Source of the DNA: Acidobacteriaceae bacterium
GTDB lineage: Bacteria; Acidobacteriota; Terriglobia; Terriglobales; Acidobacteriaceae
Length of the DNA: 36,382 bases
Direction: 5' to 3'
Assembly: GCA_025462925.1 (NCBI GenBank)
Contig: JAOAPL010000083.1
Location: 1 to 36,382, forward strand
The notes beneath the pieces were generated by a model. The model did not search any database. It was not told where the DNA came from and was given only the letters and a program-made list of their open reading frames with translations. A program made the translations under genes and the position numbers. The stretch's first letter is position 1, and every line of letters begins with the position of its first letter. Positions 17,239 to 25,310 of the stretch are shown here, one piece after another.

Positions 17239-19011
17239 TTGGAGTTTGGGCAACAAACAGCCAGAACACTGGCAAAGAGATTCGAGCAAGGGTTCTTCCG
17301 TCCCGCACTTTTCAATTCACTAAGCGATTACAGCATCTCCGAATTACGTAATGATCTCATTGCCGGGGTTACCGTGGGGCTGGTCGCGCTGCCACTAGCG
17401 ATGGCGTTTGCAATCTCCTCGGGGATGTCGCCAGAATCCGGACTGTACACCGCGGTGGTGGCTGGGTTTCTGATCTCCGCGCTGGGGGGATCAAGAACTC
17501 AGATAGGCGGGCCGACGGGCGCATTCGTCGTGATCGTGTACGGGATCGTGCAGAAGTACGACATCACCGGCCTGTTCATGTGCACCCTTATGGCGGGGAT
17601 ATTGTTGCTGCTGTTGGGCGCCACAGGCCTGGGCACTGCAGTCCGTTTCATACCGAGACCCGTCATCGTAGGTTTCACGAATGGTATAGCCGTCCTGATC
17701 GCCAGTACCCAGATCAAGGATTTCTTTGGACTGAAAATCGTGAAAGTGCCGGGCGAGTTCCTTGCCCGCATGGAGGCGATCGGAAGAGCATTCCACACTT
17801 TTTCCAAAGTTGAGACGTCGCTGGGAATATGCGGGCTGATCATCATCATCCTGTGCATGCGATATATCAAGCGTGTGCCCGGGTACATTGTGGCCTTGAT
17901 CTTCGGCACCGCGGCAGTGATGCTGCTTAAGCTGCCGGTGGAGACGATTGGCACGCGGTTCGGAGGTATTCCGAGCGGGTTGCCAAAGATCATCCTTCCT
18001 GAATTCAATTTCAAGTTGATGATCCCGCTGATCTCGCCGGCGATCACGGTGGCGATGCTGGGAGCGATCGAATCATTGATGTCGGCTGTGGTCGCCGACC
18101 GGATGACCCGGGAAAAACACAACCCCAACCAGGAACTGATGGCGCAGGGGATCGCGAATATAGTGTCGCCGCTGTTCGGGGGATTGCCGGCAACGGGAGC
18201 AATCGCGCGGACGGCGACGAGTATCCGCTCAGGAGCAAAGACGCCGATTGCAGGCATCGTGCATGCGGTCACACTTCTGGCCGTGTTGCTGGTGGCCGCG
18301 CCATTGGCAAAGTTCATTCCGCTATCGGTGCTGGCGGCGATTTTGCTCGTTGTCTCCTACAACATGGGAGAGTGGCATGAGATCCCCGAACTGCTCAAGC
18401 TGGGCAAGTCCGACATCTGGATATGGCTGCTGACATTTTCGCTTACAGTATTCGCGGACCTAACAGTTGCGGTCGAGTTCGGAATGATCCTGGCGGCGCT
18501 GGTGTTTATCCGCAATGTGACGGCCACGACGACAGTGTCAGAGATCACGGCCGATGACCTGGCGGAAGGCCGCGCGCACGTCCTACAAGATAAAGAGATT
18601 CCACCCTACGTGAGCATGTTCCGCATACACGGGCCGTTTCTTTTCGGAGCAACGGAGAAAGTGTCTGAGATCGTGCAGCGCCTACCGAAATTGCAATCGG
18701 TGGTCATCCTTCGGCTGCGCAACATGACGGCAATTGATGCCACCGGGCTAAATGCGTTGGAGACGCTGTCAGAACAAGTGCGCGCGAGCGGACGGGCTTT
18801 CATTATGTGTGGAAGCCGTTCTCAGCCGGCAAGGCTACTGCACCAAGCAGGTTTTGAAGAGCGTGTCGGGAAAGAGAACATTTGCGCCAATGTGGCTGAG
18901 GCGCTGGAGCGCGCCAAAGCGGTGTATCCGGAGGTTGCGGCGGTTAAGCCGCAGGTGGGATGGAAGCGCAGGAAGACAGATTCGGCTGAGGCTGCGGCCG
19001 CGAGTGTATGA
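17239..19011 (+). CDS. SulP-family anion transporter with C-terminal STAS domain
   Basis: LRNDLIAGVTVGLVALPLAMAFAISSGMSPESGLYTAVVAGF; C-terminal STAS-like VVILRLRNMTAIDATGLNALE; TTG start. Confidence 0.93.
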   Translation: MEFGQQTARTLAKRFEQGFFRPALFNSLSDYSISELRNDLIAGVTVGLVALPLAMAFAISSGMSPESGLYTAVVAGFLISALGGSRTQIGGPTGAFVVIVYGIVQKYDITGLFMCTLMAGILLLLLGATGLGTAVRFIPRPVIVGFTNGIAVLIASTQIKDFFGLKIVKVPGEFLARMEAIGRAFHTFSKVETSLGICGLIIIILCMRYIKRVPGYIVALIFGTAAVMLLKLPVETIGTRFGGIPSGLPKIILPEFNFKLMIPLISPAITVAMLGAIESLMSAVVADRMTREKHNPNQELMAQGIANIVSPLFGGLPATGAIARTATSIRSGAKTPIAGIVHAVTLLAVLLVAAPLAKFIPLSVLAAILLVVSYNMGEWHEIPELLKLGKSDIWIWLLTFSLTVFADLTVAVEFGMILAALVFIRNVTATTTVSEITADDLAEGRAHVLQDKEIPPYVSMFRIHGPFLFGATEKVSEIVQRLPKLQSVVILRLRNMTAIDATGLNALETLSEQVRASGRAFIMCGSRSQPARLLHQAGFEERVGKENICANVAEALERAKAVYPEVAAVKPQVGWKRRKTDSAEAAAASV

Positions 19012-19137
19012 GTGCAGTCCGAAAAAAGGTGAAACTAAAAAGAAGAGTCATCCGTCTACAAGCTAAAGGTAAGTTCCCGAACTAGAGAGAGAACGAAGTT
19101 CCTGTATTCAGTCCAAATCAAATTCTTGAGGAAATCT

Positions 19138-21255
19138 ATGCGTCGCTTTACGCTCAGTGTCTTTACTGTACTGCTTGGTGCCAGCACGCTTTTGGCCCAA
19201 AGCAAACCGGCAGATAAAGCAGCATCTGCCAAGCCCGCCACGAAAGCTTCAACGGCGGCTGCAGCACCCGCGGCTTCGGCCACAAAATCCACTCCCGGCT
19301 TCGACATCAACGCCCTGGACAAGAGTGTGGAACCTTGCGAAAACTTCTACCAATACGCCTGCGGCGGCTGGCGAAAAAACAATCCTATTCCGGGCGACCA
19401 ATCGCGATGGGGACGCTTTGACGAACTCGCACAGCGGAACCGCGATGTGCTGCATGAGATCCTGGAAAAAGCCACAGATCCCAAAGCAAAGCGCGATGCG
19501 CTAGAGGCTAAAGTAGGCGACTTCTACGCTGCCTGCATGGACGAAAAGACCATCGAACAGAAAGGCATCACGCCCATCAATGAATATCTGAAGCAGGTGG
19601 ACGCGATTCAGAATCGCTCGGACCTATTCAAGACATTCGCTCAGTTCCAGTCGAAGGGCCTGCCGGGAATGTTCGGATTCGGCGCATCGCCTGACATGAA
19701 GGATTCCAAACGAACGATCGCCAACGTCGGCCAGGGCGGCACCACTCTGGGGGACCGCGACGATTATCTGAAAGACGATCCCAAGTCCGTGGAAAAGCGG
19801 GCGAAGTATGTTGAGCACATGCAGAAGCTGCTGGAATTGGCCGGCGAAGCTTCCACCGCAGCCGCAGCAGATGCAAAGACAGTGATGGGGATTGAGACCG
19901 AACTCGCACGAGCTCAGATGGACCGCATTGCCATGCGTGACCCCAAGAACCGCGACAACAAAATGACGCGCGATGAACTTGCGAAACTTGCGCCCAATTT
20001 CGAATTCGTCGCCTTCTTCGACAAGACCGGAGCTCCAGGTTTCACGGAACTGAACAATACCAGTCCGAACTTTTTTAAGCAGGTGAATGCGCTACTTGAA
20101 AGCAAATCGATCGACGACTGGAAGACCTACTTGCGTTGGCGCGTGATCGACGTCGCCGCGCCGGCATTGTCGTCCGCTTTCGTGAAAGAGGACTTTGACT
20201 TCAACAGTGCCTACGTTCGTGGCACGAAGGAGATGGAGCCCCGATGGAAGCGTTGCGTCCGCGCAACCGATGCGGGACTTGGCGATGCTTTGGGCCAACT
20301 GTATGTAGCCAAGACCTTCGGTCCGGATGGAAAAGAGCGGATGCACAAGATGATCGTCGCTCTGACCGATGCGCTTCGCCAGGACATCAAGGACCTGCCG
20401 TGGATGACTGACGAAACCAAACAGAAGGCGCTGCAAAAGCTGGAAGCGTTCAACACCAGCAAAGTAGGCTATCCGGATAAATGGAAAGACTACACGACGG
20501 TGAAAGTCGCCCGGGATGACTATTTCGGAAACCGGCTGCGTACGATCACATTTGAGCGCAACCGCAACCTGCAGAAGATCGGCAAACCCACGGACCGCAC
20601 TGAGTGGGGCATGACGCCGCCGACGGTGAATGCTTACAACAACTCGTCAAACAACGAGATCGTATTCCCGGCAGGAATCCTGCAGCCGCCGTTCTTCGAT
20701 CGGAATGTCGACGACGCCATCAACTTTGGCGCCATCGGTTCGGTGATCGGCCACGAATACACGCACGGCTTCGACGATCAAGGCAGTAAGTACGATTTTG
20801 AAGGTAACTTCAAAAACTGGTGGAGCGAAGCAGATCTCAAGGCGTTCAACGAAAAGACAACTTGCATCGCAGATGAATACTCCGGATTCACCTCAGTCAA
20901 AGACGAGAAGAACGGCGATGTTCATCTGAAAGGCAGACTGACGCTGGGCGAGAACACCGCTGACAATGGCGGAGTCCACGTTTCCTACATGGCATTACAG
21001 AAGTCGCTGGAAGGAAAGCCGCACCGGACGATCGACGGTTTCTCACCGGAACAACGGTTCTTCCTCGGTTATGCACAGGTATGGTGCCAAAACGCTACGG
21101 ACCAATCATTGCGTGAACTTGCTGCGACTGACCCGCACTCTCCGGGAGAATTCCGGACGAACGGTGTAGTCAGCAACTCTCCGGAATTCCAGAAGGCATT
21201 CGGCTGCAAAGCCGGCCAGCCCATGGTCCGCGAGAACGCTTGCCGCGTCTGGTAG
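19138..21255 (+). CDS. M13-family metallopeptidase (secreted, neprilysin-like)
   Basis: Signal peptide, GHEYTHGFDDQGSKYD (HExxH), GENTADNGG, C-terminal CRVW. ATG at 19138 preferred. Confidence 0.95.
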   Translation: MRRFTLSVFTVLLGASTLLAQSKPADKAASAKPATKASTAAAAPAASATKSTPGFDINALDKSVEPCENFYQYACGGWRKNNPIPGDQSRWGRFDELAQRNRDVLHEILEKATDPKAKRDALEAKVGDFYAACMDEKTIEQKGITPINEYLKQVDAIQNRSDLFKTFAQFQSKGLPGMFGFGASPDMKDSKRTIANVGQGGTTLGDRDDYLKDDPKSVEKRAKYVEHMQKLLELAGEASTAAAADAKTVMGIETELARAQMDRIAMRDPKNRDNKMTRDELAKLAPNFEFVAFFDKTGAPGFTELNNTSPNFFKQVNALLESKSIDDWKTYLRWRVIDVAAPALSSAFVKEDFDFNSAYVRGTKEMEPRWKRCVRATDAGLGDALGQLYVAKTFGPDGKERMHKMIVALTDALRQDIKDLPWMTDETKQKALQKLEAFNTSKVGYPDKWKDYTTVKVARDDYFGNRLRTITFERNRNLQKIGKPTDRTEWGMTPPTVNAYNNSSNNEIVFPAGILQPPFFDRNVDDAINFGAIGSVIGHEYTHGFDDQGSKYDFEGNFKNWWSEADLKAFNEKTTCIADEYSGFTSVKDEKNGDVHLKGRLTLGENTADNGGVHVSYMALQKSLEGKPHRTIDGFSPEQRFFLGYAQVWCQNATDQSLRELAATDPHSPGEFRTNGVVSNSPEFQKAFGCKAGQPMVRENACRVW

Positions 21256-21274
21256 TTAGAAAAAGCAGTAAACG

Positions 21275-21307
21275 GCCCGAAGGTCTTTCAGATCTTCGGG
21301 CTTTTTT
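21275..21307 (+). terminator. Rho-independent terminator after the M13 peptidase
   Basis: GCCCGAAGGTCT-TTC-AGATCTTCGGGC then TTTTTT. Confidence 0.9.
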
Positions 21308-21371
21308 AGTATCGAATAGCCCTGTCGCGGCAGATTCTGGACATAACGTTTGATGTTCTTGGAGGTTGTCG

Positions 21372-21989
21372 ATGGTGAGAGTAAGCATTCTGCTTTGTTT
21401 TGTCCTTGGATTCGGAGCAATGAGTCCGGCGCAGTCAAAATGCAATTCATTCGGGGACGGAAGCATTTCCGGACTCAATTATTCGAATAGCAAGCTGGGG
21501 CTTTCGTACACATTCCCTGCAGGGCTGTCACCACAAAACTTGCGGACTGTGCCGCCTCCGGATCAGAAGACAGACAGCATGTATCTACTGCTCCTATGGA
21601 AAACGCCGAAGGAATTTGAAAAGCCCAGCATCATCGTCATGACGGAAGACGCCTCGGCCTATCCTGACCCCACTGCACTTGGGTACGTTCACAGAATCGA
21701 GACAACTGTAGTGAAGTATCACTCAGCGAAGATATTGAAACGCGCTCAGGAGTACGATTTATCAGGGCTGAAATTTTATCGATTGGACTATCAATTTCCC
21801 GGAGACCCGCTTTTCAATACCGCTATTACAGGTCAATTTGCAGGTTGTGAAATCTCCTTTAATCTTACAGCCCGCAAGGAGCAGGAAATCGAAGACTATG
21901 TCCGCTCCCTGGCAACGGTTTCGATGAAACAGGACAAACCAGCCAATGTCTCGAAAAGTCAGACGAAGCCAGTGTCCGCAAAAAAATAG
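21372..21989 (+). CDS. Hypothetical secreted protein
   Basis: Signal-peptide-like MVRVSILLCFVLGFGAMSPAQS; no family recognised. ATG at 21372. Confidence 0.75.
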   Translation: MVRVSILLCFVLGFGAMSPAQSKCNSFGDGSISGLNYSNSKLGLSYTFPAGLSPQNLRTVPPPDQKTDSMYLLLLWKTPKEFEKPSIIVMTEDASAYPDPTALGYVHRIETTVVKYHSAKILKRAQEYDLSGLKFYRLDYQFPGDPLFNTAITGQFAGCEISFNLTARKEQEIEDYVRSLATVSMKQDKPANVSKSQTKPVSAKK

Positions 21990-22060
21990 GCTTTCGGCTG
22001 CAAAGCCGGCCAGCCATGGTGAGAACGCCTGCCCGCGTTTGGTGGTTAAGACAAGCTAAT
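21989..22060 (+). pseudogene. Decayed duplicate of the 3' end of the upstream M13 peptidase
   Basis: GGCTTTCGGCTGCAAAGCCGGCCAG-CCATGGT---GAGAACGCCTGCCCGCGTTTGGTGGTTA aligns to 21195-21258 with small indels that break the frame. Confidence 0.82.
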
Positions 22061-22097
22061 AAAAAACCGAAGGTCGTTCAGATCTTCGGTTTTTTTA
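22061..22097 (+). terminator. Rho-independent terminator, diverged copy of the one at 21275-21307
   Basis: AAAAAACCGAAG-GTCGTTCAGAT-CTTCGGTTTTTTT; shares CCGAAGGTCnTTCAGATCTTCGG with the M13 terminator. Confidence 0.88.
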
Positions 22098-22126
22098 TTC
22101 CAAGAATGAACTAAAGAGGAGAGTTT

Positions 22127-23050
22127 TTATCGCAATCCCGTGGATGCGGCCTGCTCGTGGGCGTGATAGCTGGAGCGCACTAGCGGGCCGGATTCGACGT
22201 GACGGAAGCCCATCGTCAGCGCTTCCTCTTTGAGGAAGCGAAATTCTTCGGGCGAGTAGTAACGCGTCATCGGCAGGTGGTCTTTCGAAGGACGTAGATA
22301 TTGGCCGATGGTGAGAATGTCCACTTTTTGCCGGGCCAAGTCGCGGAAGACATCGATCAGTTCGCTGGTCTCTTCGCCGATGCCGACCATTACTCCGGTC
22401 TTTGAAACCATTCCTGGAGCGAACTTTTTTACGTTGGCCAGCAGGTCCAAGGTGCGCTGATATCGCGCGCCAGAGCGGACTGCGCGATAGAGTCGCGGCA
22501 CCGTTTCGGTGTTGTGGTTGAGTACCTCAGGCTTGGCGTCGATGACGATCTTCAGCGCATCTTCGCGGCCCTGGAAGTCGGGAATCAGGACTTCGACCTG
22601 GCAATCGGGAGTGAGTTCGCGGATGAGGCGAATGGTCTCGGCAAAGACTTCTGCTGCGCCGATGTTGTCATCGTCGCGATTCACGCTGGTGACGACAGCA
22701 TGCTTGAGCTTCAGCGTTGCGACGGCCTCGGCAACGCGGCGTGGCTCGTCCATGTCAATGGGAAGCGGACGGCCTTTGGGCACTGCGCAGAAACCGCAGC
22801 GTCGAGTGCAGAGATTGCCCAGCAGCATGAAGGTGGCGGTGCCGTGGTTCCAGCACTCGCCGATATTTGGGCACTGGGCGGATTCGCAAACGGTGTGCAG
22901 TTCGAGACTGCGGGCCAGCTTCTTGAGCTCGTGATAGTTGTCGCCGACAGGAGCTCGCGCCTTCAGCCACTCGGGCTTCGGCTTGCGAAGCTTGGGCGCA
23001 AGGTCAATTTGTATGAGTTCGGGCTGTACGAGTTCGGGAGCAGTGGCCAT
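22127..23050 (-). CDS. lipA: Lipoyl synthase
   Basis: CESAQCPNIGECW and CTRRCGFCAV (radical SAM CxxxCxxC), GVMVGIGE. Confidence 0.96.
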   Translation of the reverse strand: MATAPELVQPELIQIDLAPKLRKPKPEWLKARAPVGDNYHELKKLARSLELHTVCESAQCPNIGECWNHGTATFMLLGNLCTRRCGFCAVPKGRPLPIDMDEPRRVAEAVATLKLKHAVVTSVNRDDDNIGAAEVFAETIRLIRELTPDCQVEVLIPDFQGREDALKIVIDAKPEVLNHNTETVPRLYRAVRSGARYQRTLDLLANVKKFAPGMVSKTGVMVGIGEETSELIDVFRDLARQKVDILTIGQYLRPSKDHLPMTRYYSPEEFRFLKEEALTMGFRHVESGPLVRSSYHAHEQAASTGLR

Positions 23051-23094
23051 TTTGAATCCAGCTCTATTTTAACAGTCGGCGTCGCAAAGTCGGG

Positions 23095-23463
23095 CTAGAG
23101 CGTCCGCAAGTAGGCTATGATGTCGCGGATTTGTGTGTCGTCGAAAATCTGTCCAAAGCCAGGCATATTGCGGCGGCCCTGGACAATCACTTCATGTACG
23201 CGCTCATCATTGGCAGGTGCGCCGCTAGGAAGAAAGCGGTTTTTGAATATCCCCTGCATGCCCGGGCCATTTAGCGGAGTGGTGGAATCGGCGTGATGAC
23301 AGGAAGCGCACGTCGTCTTATACAGGCGCTCACCGTGCACTTCGCTGGCGGTAAGTGTTTTAGGCTTAGGAGGGGACGGCTCCGGCTGGCAAGCGACAGC
23401 CAGCAAGATAGCGGAAGTCGCCAGAGGCAGCACCCAAAGGCGGTTTTTATCTGCGATACTCAA
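23095..23463 (-). CDS. Monohaem c-type cytochrome, probable lipoprotein
   Basis: Lipobox-like LLAVACQ, CASCHH haem motif, PGMQGIF, NMPGFG distal region. Confidence 0.88.
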   Translation of the reverse strand: MSIADKNRLWVLPLATSAILLAVACQPEPSPPKPKTLTASEVHGERLYKTTCASCHHADSTTPLNGPGMQGIFKNRFLPSGAPANDERVHEVIVQGRRNMPGFGQIFDDTQIRDIIAYLRTL

Positions 23464-23532
23464 GCGATTATTATAACGGCGAGCGGCAAGTCAGATTGGG
23501 ATTCGGTCCGCTGAAATAAGGAACACAAAGCC

Positions 23533-23967
23533 ATGCCCGTACTGGTGAAAAGAGCGTATGACAAACCTTCGCGAAGTGACGGCACTCGTGTGCTGGTTGA
23601 GCGCGCGTGGCCGCGGGGCTTGGGCAAGGAATCCGCGATGCTCGATCTCTGGTTGCCGGAATTAGGCGCGTCGTCAGCGCTGGAAAAGTTATTGAAATCA
23701 AGTCGCGCGTTAGCCGCTGGGATGCAGCGGAAATATTTTGCAGAGCTCAATAGTCCGGAAGCGACCTCCGCATTGGAGAAGCTGCACGCATTCGCTGCGC
23801 GGACGAAGCCAGTCACGCTACTTTATGCGGGCAAAGAAGCCAGCCATACACCGGCTGCAATGCTGAAAGAGTTGCTGGAAGGCGGGCGCAAGCCGCCGAA
23901 CGGCAGTGGACCAGGCAGGGCCGCTGCGGGAACCGCACAAGTGCGGGCAATAAGGAAAGCAAAGTGA
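23533..23967 (+). CDS. DUF488 (YeaO-like) protein
   Basis: VKRAYDKPSRSDGTRVLVERAWPRGL and VTLLYAGKEASHTPA. Confidence 0.88.
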   Translation: MPVLVKRAYDKPSRSDGTRVLVERAWPRGLGKESAMLDLWLPELGASSALEKLLKSSRALAAGMQRKYFAELNSPEATSALEKLHAFAARTKPVTLLYAGKEASHTPAAMLKELLEGGRKPPNGSGPGRAAAGTAQVRAIRKAK

Positions 23968-24767
23968 TCCTGCGCAGCCTGCAAGTCAATCAGAATGTGG
24001 ATTCAGCTGGCCATCGGGTCTCCGCGTGGGAAGCTATTGAGCGTTCGCAGCGGCAGTTGGTGGGAGCCAAGGAATGCTGGCTGATCACACAACCGGCGCA
24101 CGCGGCGTTATCGGCGGAGATCGCTCTGAAACTAAAGCCAGAGATATTCGGCGCGATGGACGACGCCACCATCCGTGCTATTGCTCTGCACGACTCGGGG
24201 TGGAGCGCTTCTGATGCGAATGCGATTCAAGCTTCGCGTTCGATTGGCGGCAAGAAGTCGGCGGGCAAATCGCCGGGCCAGATACTGCCCTTCATCGCCG
24301 TTGAACCTAAGGAAAGCCTGGCGGCCTGCAATACATCGATCGAGATGGCTGAAAAAGTAAGCGCATTGGGCGGTTTTCTGGTCAGCGAACATTTCCGCAA
24401 CATCGCAATAGCAAACCGCGAGAAGGCCCCGGCATTGATTAGCAACTTTGTCGCGAATGAGGAACTGCGGCAGAAGAAGCTGCTTCCGAAGATCGCATTG
24501 TCCGACGCGGAAATCCAACGCCTGGTTGAAGGACTCAGGTTTTGTGACCTGCTCTCCCTCTATCTGTGCTGCGGGGCGTCAGAAAGCATAGAGTTTCCGC
24601 AGAAGGCAGGGGATAAGAACATCGTGCTGGAGCGCACGGGCAACGATCAGTGCTCGATGAGCCCATTTCCTCTTGCTGCAGAAGAAATATTTGGAATCTC
24701 GGCTCTCCGGCATCCGAAATTGAAGGAGCAATCCAGCGCCAGGTTTTTTCTGAAGGTAACTGCGTGA
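23964..24767 (+). CDS. DUF3891-like protein
   Basis: QPAHAALSAEIAL, AIALHDSGW, LCDLLSLYLCC pattern; GTGA overlap with the preceding DUF488 gene. Confidence 0.7.
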   Translation: MILRSLQVNQNVDSAGHRVSAWEAIERSQRQLVGAKECWLITQPAHAALSAEIALKLKPEIFGAMDDATIRAIALHDSGWSASDANAIQASRSIGGKKSAGKSPGQILPFIAVEPKESLAACNTSIEMAEKVSALGGFLVSEHFRNIAIANREKAPALISNFVANEELRQKKLLPKIALSDAEIQRLVEGLRFCDLLSLYLCCGASESIEFPQKAGDKNIVLERTGNDQCSMSPFPLAAEEIFGISALRHPKLKEQSSARFFLKVTA

Positions 24768-24911
24768 ATACCCAGAAAGGGAAAGTAACTACCTTTGGTG
24801 TTACCTTGGGACCATTGCTGAACGTTTATTGTTGCAGGTTGTGACGCACTCGTGTTGGAATGAAGAACCTCTCCTAAACCCGTAGGGTATTTACCGTTAC
24901 CCTCCGAATCA

Positions 24912-25310
24912 ATGCAAGGCATACGACGACAAGTCCCGGCAAAGTTCCTTCAGGAATATCTGGAGACGATGGTCAGCGCGCAATCGTTCCAGGTGTCGAA
25001 CACCAGGCATTGGACGTTGATCCAGTGCTATGCGGAATTGCAGTTCAAGTTGAACGGGGGCGGGAAGTGTCCCATGTGCAGGGCGCACGTCCGCCATGTG
25101 GTGCCCATTCGCGCTGAACGCCCTGATGGAACGGTGCAGGAGTACGAGTGCCTTTGTACCCGATGTTTTGAAGGGGAACGCGCCACCTCGAAAGTGATCA
25201 CGTTACACCTTGGTGAGGCTGCTGTAGATCAATATCCACGCACGTACGGCGCCAAGACGAGCCAGGTGGAGTCGTCATCCTCGCCGACGGCAGGAACTAA
25301 GAAGCCCTAG
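24912..25310 (+). CDS. Small protein with a putative zinc ribbon
   Basis: CPMCRAHVRHVVP...CLCTRCFEGE, two CxxC pairs; ATG start; stop shares CTAG with the convergent dacB-like gene. Confidence 0.7.
   Translation: MQGIRRQVPAKFLQEYLETMVSAQSFQVSNTRHWTLIQCYAELQFKLNGGGKCPMCRAHVRHVVPIRAERPDGTVQEYECLCTRCFEGERATSKVITLHLGEAAVDQYPRTYGAKTSQVESSSSPTAGTKKP

Noticed and set aside
21206-21218. CGGCTGCAAAGCCG in the M13 gene end as a member of the CGGCTAAAGCCG repeat family
   Set aside because: It encodes the conserved C-terminal GCKAGQP segment of the peptidase, so the resemblance is best explained by coding constraint.
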